Below, piece by piece: positions 1-8,599 of a stretch of DNA of 64,000 nt. Under the pieces are notes generated by a model. The model worked only from the letters and a program-made list of their open reading frames with translations. It made no database searches and was not told where the DNA came from. The stretch is from the NCBI RefSeq assembly GCF_009184905.1, contig NZ_WESC01000015.1, positions 33,912 through 97,911 of the forward strand, read 5' to 3'. The number at the start of each line of letters is the position of its first letter. Position 1 is the stretch's first letter. The stretch comes from Parvibaculum sedimenti (GTDB lineage: Bacteria > Pseudomonadota > Alphaproteobacteria > Parvibaculales > Parvibaculaceae). The position numbers and the translations under genes were made by a program.

Positions 1-800
1 CCATCGGTCTGCTCACGGGTCGCGCGCCGGCTTCGGCCTTCGGCACCTTTACTCGCGATACCTCTTCCAACAACCTGGATTCGCTCGGTGTCGGCTACAA
101 GAACGGCAACTGGAATGTGGCTGCGCTCATCGATGCATTGAGGGAAGAAGGGCTCGTGAGCATTCTTGCAGAACCCAACCTCACGACGACTTCGGGTGAG
201 CCAGCGAACTTTCTGGCAGGTGGCGAATTTCCCGTGCCGGTATCTCAAGGAACTCTAAGTTCATCTGCGATAACGATCGAATGGAAGCGCTACGGCGTGA
301 GCGTCGATTTCACGCCGACTGTTCTCAACGGAAACCGGATCAGCGTGAAAGTGCGTCCGGAAGTCAGCGAACTGTCGACTAACGGTGCTGTGACGCTCAA
401 TGACATCACGATCCCCGCTGTGACGGTAAGGCGGGCGGAAACGACGGTAGAACTTGCAAGCGGACAAAGCTTTGCGATCGCCGGGCTTTTCCAGAACAAT
501 GTTCAGAACGAAGTACGCGATTTTCCCTGGCTTGCCGACATTCCGGTCCTCGGGGCCCTTTTTCGTTCGACGAGCTTCCAGCGGCATGAGAGCGAACTGG
601 TGATCATCGTCACGCCCTATATCGTCCAGCCCGTATCAAACCCTGATGCATTGGGCTTACCGACGGACGGCCTCGTTTATGCGAGCGATCTGGAGCAGCT
701 CTTGCTGGGCCGCTTGACCGCTGTCAAGGCAGGCACACCCACGCCGGCCTCTCCCAATCAGCCGCATCTCAATGGGGCGGCGGGATTTATTGTGGAATGA
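1..800 (+). CDS. cpaC: Pilus assembly secretin CpaC/RcpA, C-terminal part (5' end outside window)
   Basis: The outer-membrane secretin of the Tad (Flp) pilus forms the ring through which the pilus leaves the cell. The reading frame is open from base 3 and has no start in the window, so this is the C-terminal portion, about 265 residues. It shows the secretin core: LVSILAEPNLTT near the start, then the conserved run VPVLGALFRSTSF and the terminal strand ELVIIVTPYIVQPV that is diagnostic of the GspD/PilQ/CpaC superfamily. The next gene starts four bases after the stop and encodes a CpaD-like protein, followed by cpaE, cpaF, tadB and tadC, which fixes the identity as Tad rather than type II secretion. 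The N-terminal BON/secretin N domains lie outside the window and cannot be assessed. Confidence 0.93.
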   Translation, partial: IGLLTGRAPASAFGTFTRDTSSNNLDSLGVGYKNGNWNVAALIDALREEGLVSILAEPNLTTTSGEPANFLAGGEFPVPVSQGTLSSSAITIEWKRYGVSVDFTPTVLNGNRISVKVRPEVSELSTNGAVTLNDITIPAVTVRRAETTVELASGQSFAIAGLFQNNVQNEVRDFPWLADIPVLGALFRSTSFQRHESELVIIVTPYIVQPVSNPDALGLPTDGLVYASDLEQLLLGRLTAVKAGTPTPASPNQPHLNGAAGFIVE

Positions 801-804
801 ACAG

Positions 805-1215
805 ATGACGCAAAGCAGACGTAAGTTTCGAGTCGTCTCCATGGCCGCGGCGTCAATCGTCCTTTCGGCAATGATGGTTCCGCACGGGCCGGCAGCGGCA
901 GAGGTGGCTTCGGACCCCTGCAGCGGGCGATTGACAACTGACATAGTCAGTGATCACGCCAACGCACCAACATTCGGCGGAGGCTGTGTAAACAAAAACA
1001 ACATCGAGAATATGGTTCAGCAGAAGAGCGACCTGATGCAAGGACGCCCGCTCGGGCCCGCGAATGCAGAGCGCGAGGCTCAGGCAGTCAGGCGCTATGA
1101 GGAGGGTAAGGTCAAGACGGAGTCCGACTACAAGGGAACCTCGCCAGTCTCGATTTTCGGCGCACCTGCCTCGTCGGGCGGACAGTCCGGCTCTTCCTCG
1201 TCGGGAGACCAGTAA
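805..1215 (+). CDS. cpaD: Short CpaD-like pilus assembly protein without lipobox
   Basis: This 136-residue protein is exported and sits exactly where cpaD lies in tad operons. After an n-region of QSRRKFR there is a hydrophobic stretch ending in GPAAAEVA, which fits signal peptidase I. The remainder holds the CpaD-like core, FGGGCVNKNNIENMVQ followed by DLMQGR and AVRRYEEGK, and a Ser/Gly-rich tail. Family CpaD proteins are usually around 200 residues or more and often lipoproteins. This one is shorter and has no cysteine at the cleavage site, so its membrane attachment may differ. I chose the ATG at 805 rather than an in-frame ATG at 772 because the signal peptide begins there and 772 lies inside cpaC. 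The stop overlaps the cpaE start by one base (TAATG), indicating translational coupling. Confidence 0.72.
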   Translation: MTQSRRKFRVVSMAAASIVLSAMMVPHGPAAAEVASDPCSGRLTTDIVSDHANAPTFGGGCVNKNNIENMVQQKSDLMQGRPLGPANAEREAQAVRRYEEGKVKTESDYKGTSPVSIFGAPASSGGQSGSSSSGDQ

Positions 1216-2423
1216 TGCAAGGCCGTCCAAATACAACTGACGATATGGTGCAGGGTCAGGCTGCGTATGTTGCCATGCTCTATCTGAACGACAGCTATAG
1301 CGAGAATGTGCTCCAGACACGTCTGAATGTGATCGGCGTCCAGAACCCCTATATCGGCAAGGGCGGAATTGTCGGCGCAATCAAGGACCTTGCGAAGATG
1401 AGATCGCCGCGCCTGCTGATCGTCGACATCTCCGGCGTAGATGATCCGCTTGAACGTGTTCACGAGCTGGCCGCGCTTTGCGATCCACAGGTCGGCGTGA
1501 TCGTGGTCGGAGAGACCAACGACGTCGTTCTTTACCGGAGCCTGAAAAATGCGGGCGTTTCGGAGTATTTCTTCAAGCCTATCGTCGGCGATGTTGTCGG
1601 GCACACCTGCAATGCGTTGCTGAATGGCGCCGTCGAGCAAACGAGCCCCGGTATCGGCATTGGAAAGCTGGTGCTCCTGCTCGGCACGCGTGGTGGCGCC
1701 GGCGTGACGACAATTGCGACGCAATTGTCGCTGTATCTGGCAAATGAGCGAAAGCGGCGAACCGTTCTGGTCGATCTGGATCTGGAAGCCGGCGATGTCG
1801 CGCTTCAGCTTGGCGTCGAACCGCAACGTGCGCTTGGCGAAGTTCTCGCTCATCCGGAGCGCATCGACGATCTCTTTCTTGAACGTGGTGTCACCCATAT
1901 CTCCGACAGGCTCGATCTTCTTGCCTCGCTTGAGCCGCTTGACGACGCCGCGCATTATGAAGAAGACGCGGTTCTCTCCTTGCTGACAAATTTGGTGCGC
2001 ACCTATCGCTATGTCTTCGTCGATCTTCCGGTGCACAGCGCAATTCATCTTCCGCGGCTTATGCGGCAACCAGGCACCTGCTTCCTGATCAGTGATTGCA
2101 CATTGACGGCAGCTCGCGATGTCGCGCGTTGGCGAACGGCGTTGGGCGCGAATTCCGTCAATCGGACGACCTTCCATATTCTGAACAAGAAGGGAGCCGA
2201 TTTTGCTTTGCCTTTCGATGAGTTCCTCCACGCGGTGGGAACGCCACCCGATGTTGTCATTTCATACAAGCACGAAGTAGGACGTGCCTCGGTTCTTGGC
2301 GCCACCGAAGTCGTGAAATGCCGTTCGTTCATGCAGGAGCTCGGCCCGGCTCTGCAGATTATTTCGGGCGAAGGGGTTCACGCGCCCAAGCGCGGATTTC
2401 TCCGTGGGATATTGGGCGGATGA
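1215..2423 (+). CDS. cpaE: Tad pilus localization ATPase-like protein CpaE/TadZ
   Basis: CpaE/TadZ belongs to the MinD/ParA superfamily and positions the Tad pilus machine at the pole. The 402-residue protein has an N-terminal receiver-like domain (about 18-135) and a ParA/MinD-type domain from about 150. The deviant Walker A at residues 157-166 reads GTRGGAGVTT. Both the signature lysine and the usual P-loop lysine are absent, as in many CpaE proteins, so ATP hydrolysis may be lost or altered. VLVDLDLEAGDVA and YVFVDLP are the following MinD-like motifs. It overlaps cpaD by one base and cpaF by four (ATGA). It probably acts at the cytoplasmic face of the inner membrane with CpaF. Confidence 0.9.
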   Translation: MQGRPNTTDDMVQGQAAYVAMLYLNDSYSENVLQTRLNVIGVQNPYIGKGGIVGAIKDLAKMRSPRLLIVDISGVDDPLERVHELAALCDPQVGVIVVGETNDVVLYRSLKNAGVSEYFFKPIVGDVVGHTCNALLNGAVEQTSPGIGIGKLVLLLGTRGGAGVTTIATQLSLYLANERKRRTVLVDLDLEAGDVALQLGVEPQRALGEVLAHPERIDDLFLERGVTHISDRLDLLASLEPLDDAAHYEEDAVLSLLTNLVRTYRYVFVDLPVHSAIHLPRLMRQPGTCFLISDCTLTAARDVARWRTALGANSVNRTTFHILNKKGADFALPFDEFLHAVGTPPDVVISYKHEVGRASVLGATEVVKCRSFMQELGPALQIISGEGVHAPKRGFLRGILGG

Positions 2424-3826
2424 GTACGTTCACTTTCGGCAAAAAGCCAACCGAGGAAGGGCCCGTGGGCGGAGAGTCCGCTGAGCCAAAGACGCCCTCG
2501 GACATGAGGCCCTTCACAGCACGGCCGGATGTAGCCGCTCGCTTGAAGACGAACATCAAGGCCGTCGAGTTTATTCAGGATCAGGTTCTGACGATGGTCG
2601 AGCCCGCCCTTGCGGTTCGTCTATCGCCCGACATGCTGCGCAAGCGTGTAGAGGAACTGATAGCGGTAGTTGCGGCGCAGCATCAGCTTCTTATCAATCA
2701 GGAAGAGCAGCGTGCGCTCGCAGAGCTGATTGTGGACGATATGGTGGGGCTTGGTCCCATTGAGCCACTCCTGAATGATGAGACAGTGTCGGACGTCATG
2801 ATCAATGGCCCGAGCATGGTCTATGTCGAGCGCAAGGGTAAGTTGCAGCTGACGCCGGTTCATTTTCGAAATGATGCGCATGTAATGCATGTGGCGCAAC
2901 GCATCGCGTCCTCCGTGGGCAGGCGTATCGACGAATCCAGCCCCATGCTCGATGCGCGTCTGCCGGACGGGAGCCGGGTCAATGCGATTATTCCGCCATT
3001 GAGTCTCAAGGGACCTTGCATCTCGATCCGCAAGTTCTCCAGAAATGTCATGAATTTCTGGCGGTTCACGGAACTTGGCACCGTTTCGCGCGAGATGGCG
3101 CGCGCATTGGAGATCGCAGCGCGCTGCCGGCTCAACGTTATCGTCTCGGGTGGCACAGGCTCGGGGAAAACCACCTTTCTCAATGCTCTCTCGCTCATGA
3201 TCGATCACGGTGAACGCATTGTGACGATTGAGGACGCGGCGGAGCTTCAGATGCAGCAACCGCATGTCATCCAGTTGGAAACGCGCCCCGCCAATATCGA
3301 GGGAAAGGGCGAAGTGACGCAACGCGATCTCGTGCGCAATGCGCTGCGGATGCGCCCCGACCGCATCATTCTGGGCGAGGTGCGCGGTGTCGAGGCGTTC
3401 GACATGATGCAGGCCATGAATACCGGCCACAACGGTTCCATGTCGACAATTCACTCGAATTCCGCCCGGGACGCGCTGGCTAGAATCGAAAATATGATCC
3501 TGATGGCGAATGTGAATGTTCCCCTTCAGTCGATCCGTATGCAGATCGCGAGTGCGCTCGACCTTATCATTCATACGGAGCGTATGCGCGACGGCGTGAG
3601 GCGTGTCACGGAGGTGGTTGAGGTTGCGGGCATCGAACACGAAACGATCTTGCTGGGCTCTCTGTTCACTTATCGTTATGTCGGCCAGAATCCGGATGGA
3701 TCTCTCAATGGATATTTCAAGTGTGAGGGCGGCCGCCCGCGATTCCTGCCGCGCGTTGAATATTACGGCTTCGGCGATGAATTCCTGGAGGCGTTGACGC
3801 CGACGAAGCCACCGGAGCGCAAGTGA
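2420..3826 (+). CDS. cpaF: Tad pilus motor ATPase CpaF/TadA
   Basis: This is the secretion-superfamily hexameric ATPase that drives Tad pilus extension and retraction from the cytoplasm. It is 468 residues long. The Walker A is GGTGSGKTT at 244-252, followed by the Asp box ([12 protein letters not shown]), a Walker B-like [12 protein letters not shown], and the His box [16 protein letters not shown] typical of VirB11/TadA ATPases. An in-frame ATG at 2318 would add 34 residues inside cpaE. The ATG at 2420 overlaps the cpaE stop as ATGA and gives the usual family N-terminus. TadB follows by a GTGA overlap. Confidence 0.95.
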   Translation: MSTFTFGKKPTEEGPVGGESAEPKTPSDMRPFTARPDVAARLKTNIKAVEFIQDQVLTMVEPALAVRLSPDMLRKRVEELIAVVAAQHQLLINQEEQRALAELIVDDMVGLGPIEPLLNDETVSDVMINGPSMVYVERKGKLQLTPVHFRNDAHVMHVAQRIASSVGRRIDESSPMLDARLPDGSRVNAIIPPLSLKGPCISIRKFSRNVMNFWRFTELGTVSREMARALEIAARCRLNVIVSGGTGSGKTTFLNALSLMIDHGERIVTIEDAAELQMQQPHVIQLETRPANIEGKGEVTQRDLVRNALRMRPDRIILGEVRGVEAFDMMQAMNTGHNGSMSTIHSNSARDALARIENMILMANVNVPLQSIRMQIASALDLIIHTERMRDGVRRVTEVVEVAGIEHETILLGSLFTYRYVGQNPDGSLNGYFKCEGGRPRFLPRVEYYGFGDEFLEALTPTKPPERK

Positions 3827-4785
3827 GGACGCTCATACCATATATTGCAATATTTCTGCTGCTCCTGTTCGGAGCCGGAACTGCATTTGGCGCCTTTGCT
3901 ATCAGAAGAGAAAAGTACCGAAATATTCGTCGCCGGGCGAAGCTTCTCTCGCCGACGCTGCCGCCATGGCTGAGCGCAAAGGATGAAGAAGCAGATCTAT
4001 CTCTGCCAACGGTGATTGCACATCGCATCCGTGGTTTCTTTTGCGTAGGCATCCCGCACCGATGGGGAATGACCGTGAGTGGCGGCGTTCTGATCGCCAT
4101 CGGTGTCGTCTCCGCTGCCGTGGCGTGGCTCTTCCTTTCCGCCTTGTTGCATCTACCGATCTATATCGTCGTGCCCGGCGTTGTTGCGGCTTTCTATGTT
4201 GGGCCGAGGCAAGTTCTGAAGACGCAGCAGCGGCGCGTCGAGGATCAATTCACCGATCTGTTTCCGGAGGCGGTCGACATGGTGACGCGCATGGTCAGGG
4301 CGGGCCTGCCGATCAATGTCGCATTTCGTGCGGTCGGTGAGGAAGCGCCGCCCCCCGTGAACAGGATTTTTTCCGAGCTTGCGGCCGAGGAAAAGATCGG
4401 TGCTCGTTTTGACGAAGCGCTCGCGTCGGCCGCCGATCGTGTAGGCCTACCCGATTTTCGTTTCTTCGCCGTGGCCGTGGCGTTGCACTATTCGACCGGC
4501 GGCAACATCGCGGTGACCCTGGAAATTCTGTCCGATATCGTACGCAAACGAAAGGCGACGAGGTTGAAGGCGAAGGCGACGACGGCGGAGGTGCGGACTT
4601 CGGCCATGGTGCTGGGCGCGCTTCCATTTGTTGTCATTGGCGGATTGTTGGTTCTGAGCCCGGCTTATCTCGCGCCGCTGACCACGGACCCACGCGGAAA
4701 CGTCATCATTGGCCTTGCAATAGGGTTTCTGGCTGCTGCCTATTTTTCAATGCGCTGGATGATGCGCAGGGCGACGAGGATTTAG
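3823..4785 (+). CDS. tadB: Tad pilus inner-membrane platform protein TadB
   Basis: TadB is one of the two inner-membrane T2SSF/GspF-like proteins that form the Tad platform with TadC and receive the CpaF motor. The 320-residue protein starts at a GTG in a GTGA overlap with cpaF. It has an N-terminal membrane helix (residues 5-25), a pair of helices around 90-125, the GspF-like cytoplasmic domain at about 150-260 (DQFTDLFPEAVDMVTRMVRA, then ALHYSTGGNIAVTLE), and two C-terminal helices. The TGGN motif and the length match TadB. No cleavable signal is evident. Confidence 0.92.
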   Translation: MRTLIPYIAIFLLLLFGAGTAFGAFAIRREKYRNIRRRAKLLSPTLPPWLSAKDEEADLSLPTVIAHRIRGFFCVGIPHRWGMTVSGGVLIAIGVVSAAVAWLFLSALLHLPIYIVVPGVVAAFYVGPRQVLKTQQRRVEDQFTDLFPEAVDMVTRMVRAGLPINVAFRAVGEEAPPPVNRIFSELAAEEKIGARFDEALASAADRVGLPDFRFFAVAVALHYSTGGNIAVTLEILSDIVRKRKATRLKAKATTAEVRTSAMVLGALPFVVIGGLLVLSPAYLAPLTTDPRGNVIIGLAIGFLAAAYFSMRWMMRRATRI

Positions 4786-4811
4786 CTGCGGGATGTAAGG
4801 AACAGGATGCT

Positions 4812-5753
4812 ATGGGTTTCCTTGTCACGAACCAGCCCGGTGTAACGCTGCTCATCGCGGCGCTGGCGCTCATCTGGGCGGGATTCGTCTTGGTCATTTA
4901 CGCCATGCATATCCGTCGTCAGGCCATCGACCGCCGGGTTGCTCTTGTCGAACCAAAAAAAGTCTCCAAGGTCGCCGAGAGGAACGGCGAAATGGAGCTT
5001 GGAAAACCGCAGGTACCGTCAGGGCTTCCCGGCGGCATGACCGAGCGCGAGCAGCATGAACTGATGCGGATATTCGCACGCTGGGGAATACCGATCGGTT
5101 ATGCTGTTGCGGCTTACATGGCGCTGCGGCTGGCCACTGTCGTGGCGTTGGCAGTGCTTTCCTATCTGCTTTCTTCCTATCTTCCGGCCATTGGGAGAAA
5201 TGCGCCGCTCCATTATCTCATGTCGGCTGCAGTCGGCATGGCTGGATGGCTGCTGCCGCATTACGTGATACAGAAACTGGCGGCGCGTCACGCGGCGACT
5301 GCCGCGAGGGGGTTGCCGGAAGCACTCGAATTGCTTGTCATCTGCGTCGAGGTCGGTCTCGCGCTCGAAGACAGCATCAAGCGCGCGGCGCAAGAGTTGC
5401 GGCACACAAATCCCTATCTCGCTGAAGAGCTCTATCTTACGTCCGCCGATCTTGAAATTCTGCCGAGCCAGGATCAGGCACTCCACAATTTTGCAGAGCG
5501 GCTCGGAGTGCCCAGTGCACGCTCGGTTGTGAGTACGTTGACGCAGACGCTTCGGTACGGTACGCCGCTGGTGAGTGCGCTGCGCGTGGTTGCTGCCGAG
5601 TTGCGCAATACCTCGCTTCTGGAGATGGAGGAGCGCGCCAACAAGCTGCCGACATTGATGACACTGCCCATGATCCTCTTCATCATGCCGACGATCTTCC
5701 TTGTCGTCGGTGGGCCGGCTGTGCTTCGCGTAGTCGATATCTTCCTTAAATAG
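4812..5753 (+). CDS. tadC: Tad pilus inner-membrane platform protein TadC
   Basis: TadC is the second GspF-family platform protein of the Tad pilus and probable partner of TadB. The 313-residue protein has an N-terminal helix (residues 11-30), a central helical pair around 95-150, the T2SSF domain (RGLPEALELLVICVEVGLAL onwards) and a C-terminal helix (TLMTLPMILFIMPTIFLVVG). It starts 26 bases after tadB, behind an AGGAACAGG ribosome-binding region. It is the last pilus gene here. tadD/tadG and the pilin and prepilin peptidase genes are not in the window, and the 200 bases that follow hold no gene. Confidence 0.92.
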   Translation: MGFLVTNQPGVTLLIAALALIWAGFVLVIYAMHIRRQAIDRRVALVEPKKVSKVAERNGEMELGKPQVPSGLPGGMTEREQHELMRIFARWGIPIGYAVAAYMALRLATVVALAVLSYLLSSYLPAIGRNAPLHYLMSAAVGMAGWLLPHYVIQKLAARHAATAARGLPEALELLVICVEVGLALEDSIKRAAQELRHTNPYLAEELYLTSADLEILPSQDQALHNFAERLGVPSARSVVSTLTQTLRYGTPLVSALRVVAAELRNTSLLEMEERANKLPTLMTLPMILFIMPTIFLVVGGPAVLRVVDIFLK

Positions 5754-5953
5754 ACGATTGGCCGGAGTAGAGGCGGCAGCTTCAAGCAAGCGCAGTGGTG
5801 TGCCTTTTGTAGCTCGGCTTGCCTGTTGCGTAGGCAAAAATGCGATGAACTGAAATTTTCCAGTCGGCTGCGGATAAAACGGCGATTGAAAGATTGCCAA
5901 AGCCGCGACGACCGCCTATCTCCGGCCAACCTGGACAAGGATAGAGCGGTCAA

Positions 5954-7342
5954 ATGACCTCAACGGCGGCGCGGGCGACGGGTTGGAGGGAAGTGCTTGG
6001 AGGCGGACGCTTTCCGCGTTTTGCGCTTCTTTGCCTCGGCATCTGGCTCAATGCCGCCGACGCGCTGATGACCTCCACGATCATGCCGAGCGTCGCCCGC
6101 GACATTGGCGGCTATGCCTATTTCGGCTGGGCGATTGCAGGCTTCATGTTGGGCTCGATCATTGCGGGAACGAGCGCGGGGCAGTTTTCCCTACGCTTCG
6201 GCGTGCGCCGCGCCATGGTCATCGCGGCATTGGCTTATTCGGCCGGCTGCGTCATTAGCGCCGCCTCACCAGAGATCGCGAGCTTCCTTGTCGGGCGCCT
6301 GCTGCAAGGCGTCGGTGCAGGCTGGATCGTCGGTCTTTGCTATGTCGCGGTTGGCACCATGTTCCCTGAGCACATGCTTGCCCGCGTTCTCGCTGCTGTT
6401 TCAGGTGTCTGGGGCGTTGCCACTCTGCTCAGCCCGCTCATCGGCGGCATTTTCGCCGAGGCAGGGCTGTGGCGCTGGTCGTTCTGGCTCTTTGCATTTC
6501 AGGGGATTGCCTTTGCCATTGCCGCGATATGGCTGCTCGACAGGGGTGGGGCAGCGTTGTTGCGCGATCCGTTGCCGCTCCGCCAGCTGGCGGTGCTGAC
6601 GCTTGGCATTCTCTGCATCGCGGCGGCGGGTCTCGTCCCCGATGCAGCGCGCGCCGCTCTGCTCGGCCTTGCCGGTATGGCAATGCTCGTGTTTTTCGTG
6701 CGGCTCGACGGGCGCTCGCCGGTTCCGCTTCTGCCGCGGCAGACCGGCAATCTTTCGAGCGTCCCTGCCGCCGCTTATATGATGATCTTCATGCTCTCTG
6801 CTGGAACCATCAGCTTCGGCGTTTATGGCTCCGCGATCATGCAGGCATTGCACGGGAGTTCTCCGCTCGTTGCGGGCTATGTCATCGGCATTGAAGCTTT
6901 CACCTGGACGGTGGCGTCGCTCTTCGTCGCGGGGCTCAGAAGCGAGTGGCATTCGTTTTATATAAGGCTCGGGACGAGTTTGATCGTCGTCGGTGTCTCG
7001 GGCCTTGCTTTCGCCATGCCGCGCGGTTCGCTTGCGGAGGTGATTGCCTGCGCGGTCCTGCTTGGCGGCGGCTTCGGCTTTTGCTTTGCCTTCATGACGC
7101 GCCGGCTGCTTGCCAGCGTTCCGACGGAGGAGCGCGCTGTCGCATCATCCGCGGTGCCGACAATGCAGCTTGTCGGTGGGGCAGCCGGATCGGCGGGAGC
7201 GGGGGCAATTGCCAATTTCCTGGGCTTCGGACACGGGATCGACGCTGCGACGGCGGCTTCGGGTAGCTTCTGGCTTTTTGCCTGCTTCGTGCCGGTTGCA
7301 GCGATCGGCTGGTTTGCCGCCTGGCGTCTCGCGCGCCTTTGA
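5954..7342 (+). CDS. MFS transporter (EmrB/DHA-like)
   Basis: This is a proton-driven major facilitator superfamily permease of 462 residues, probably an efflux protein. The sequence is almost entirely hydrophobic helices, with 12-14 predicted. The N-terminal half carries LNAADALMTSTIMPSVARDI in helix 1, the typical multidrug resistance N-terminus, a motif A-like loop (GQFSLRFGVRRAM) and a motif C-like GVWGVATLLSPLIGG in helix 5. No substrate can be assigned. The gene stands alone on the plus strand, 200 bases after tadC, and ends three bases from the convergent AI-2E transporter gene. Confidence 0.85.
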   Translation: MTSTAARATGWREVLGGGRFPRFALLCLGIWLNAADALMTSTIMPSVARDIGGYAYFGWAIAGFMLGSIIAGTSAGQFSLRFGVRRAMVIAALAYSAGCVISAASPEIASFLVGRLLQGVGAGWIVGLCYVAVGTMFPEHMLARVLAAVSGVWGVATLLSPLIGGIFAEAGLWRWSFWLFAFQGIAFAIAAIWLLDRGGAALLRDPLPLRQLAVLTLGILCIAAAGLVPDAARAALLGLAGMAMLVFFVRLDGRSPVPLLPRQTGNLSSVPAAAYMMIFMLSAGTISFGVYGSAIMQALHGSSPLVAGYVIGIEAFTWTVASLFVAGLRSEWHSFYIRLGTSLIVVGVSGLAFAMPRGSLAEVIACAVLLGGGFGFCFAFMTRRLLASVPTEERAVASSAVPTMQLVGGAAGSAGAGAIANFLGFGHGIDAATAASGSFWLFACFVPVAAIGWFAAWRLARL

Positions 7343-7345
7343 AGG

Positions 7346-8380
7346 TTAGATCAGGCCCCGTGCGGAGAGCTCGTCCTTCACATAGGCATAGTAGATCGGC
7401 GCGGCGATGACGCCAGCCACGCCGAACGCCGACTCCATCACAAGCATGACGACAAGAAGCTCCCATGCGCGCGAGCTGATGCGCGCGCCGATGATGCGCG
7501 CATTGACGAAATATTCGAGCTTGTGCATGCACACGAGAAAGACGAGGGAGCCGGCAGCCGCATAAGCCGAAATGCCGAGGCTCACCACGACGATGACCGT
7601 GTTCGAGATCAGATTGCCGATGACAGGCAGAAGCCCTGCGATGAATGTCACTGCGATCATCGTTTTCACCAGCGGCAGGTGGATACCGAACATGGGTAGC
7701 ACGAAGAGGAGATAAATACCCGTCAGGGTGGTGTTGAGTGCGGATATGCGCACCTGCGCGAAGACGACGCGACGGAACGCCTCGCCGAGAAGCTGTGCCC
7801 TGACGAGAAGCGCGCCGCGCAGCGGCGGCATGGTCGATGGCTCCGGCGTCGCGTCGCCCATGGCGGCCAGTCCGCCGATGACCGCGCCGACGATGATGTG
7901 AACGATCAGGCGGCCGAAATTCTCGCCGAGACTTTGCAGTGCTCCGGCATTCTCGCGCAGCCATTGTGAGGCCTGGGTCTGCCATTCCCCGGAATTGGCG
8001 GGCAGGTAGTCATGCGCCCAGACGGGGATGTAGCTCTTTGCTGCCTGAACAATTTCGGCCATGCGGCGCAGGAGCACGATTACGTTGTCGGAGCTGTCGG
8101 TGAAAAGCGACGTCAGACCCATGATGCCGGTGGTGAGCAGCAGGATGAAGGCGACGGAAAGAGCGGCGAGGGCGATGAGCTTGGCGCCGCGATGCGTGAG
8201 CCGGCCGACGCGCAAGCGCCCCGCGACGACATGGACGAGCTCATAGACGAGGACCGCGGCCAGAAAAGCCGCCAGCAGGCCGAGCTGGAGCACACCGAGA
8301 AGGGCAAGGCCAGTCAGGATCATGGCCGCCAGAACGTAGCGGCGGTCGTCCCTGATCTCGAAGCTCGTTGGCGCTGTCAT
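7346..8380 (-). CDS. AI-2E family transporter (PF01594-type membrane protein)
   Basis: This is a 344-residue multi-spanning inner-membrane protein of the AI-2E/UPF0118 family. Its hydrophobic N-terminal block (residues 15-100), an amphipathic central part and a C-terminal block containing PLVKTMIAVTFIAGLLPVIG match family proteins, several of which act as ion/proton antiporters rather than autoinducer exporters. I chose the ATG at 8380 instead of an upstream ATG at 8467 because AGAGAAGG lies just before it, while the upstream extension is Arg-rich and hydrophilic. It converges with the MFS gene with only three bases between stops. Confidence 0.82.
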   Translation of the reverse strand: MTAPTSFEIRDDRRYVLAAMILTGLALLGVLQLGLLAAFLAAVLVYELVHVVAGRLRVGRLTHRGAKLIALAALSVAFILLLTTGIMGLTSLFTDSSDNVIVLLRRMAEIVQAAKSYIPVWAHDYLPANSGEWQTQASQWLRENAGALQSLGENFGRLIVHIIVGAVIGGLAAMGDATPEPSTMPPLRGALLVRAQLLGEAFRRVVFAQVRISALNTTLTGIYLLFVLPMFGIHLPLVKTMIAVTFIAGLLPVIGNLISNTVIVVVSLGISAYAAAGSLVFLVCMHKLEYFVNARIIGARISSRAWELLVVMLVMESAFGVAGVIAAPIYYAYVKDELSARGLI

Positions 8381-8530
8381 ATTCGTGCCTTCTCTGCGCG
8401 CGTATCGCCGGCGCCTGATCCGCCCGCGCGGATCATACAAGTGCCGAGCATTTCGGCCTATATTCAATATAGGTGCGATACGCCTGCATATCAGGTGGGC
8501 GGGCTGTGGGTCGGCATCGTGGCCCCGTCA

Positions 8531-8559
8531 TTGCCCGGCACCCTCTGATCGGCTAGAAG
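8531..8559 (+). promoter_or_regulatory. Candidate sigma-70 type promoter of ettA
   Basis: TTGCCC at 8531-8536 and TAGAAG at 8554-8559 are separated by 17 bases and lie 41 bases upstream of the ettA start. The match is moderate (four of six at each hexamer), so this is only a candidate. Confidence 0.35.
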
Positions 8560-8599
8560 AGGCCACATCTTTTTTCTCCGAAATCGAGAGCGACGACGC

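Noticed and set aside
5819..5837. Hairpin TTGCCT/AGGCAA after tadC
   Set aside because: Followed by an A-run rather than a T-run on the coding strand, so not a convincing terminator for the tad operon.
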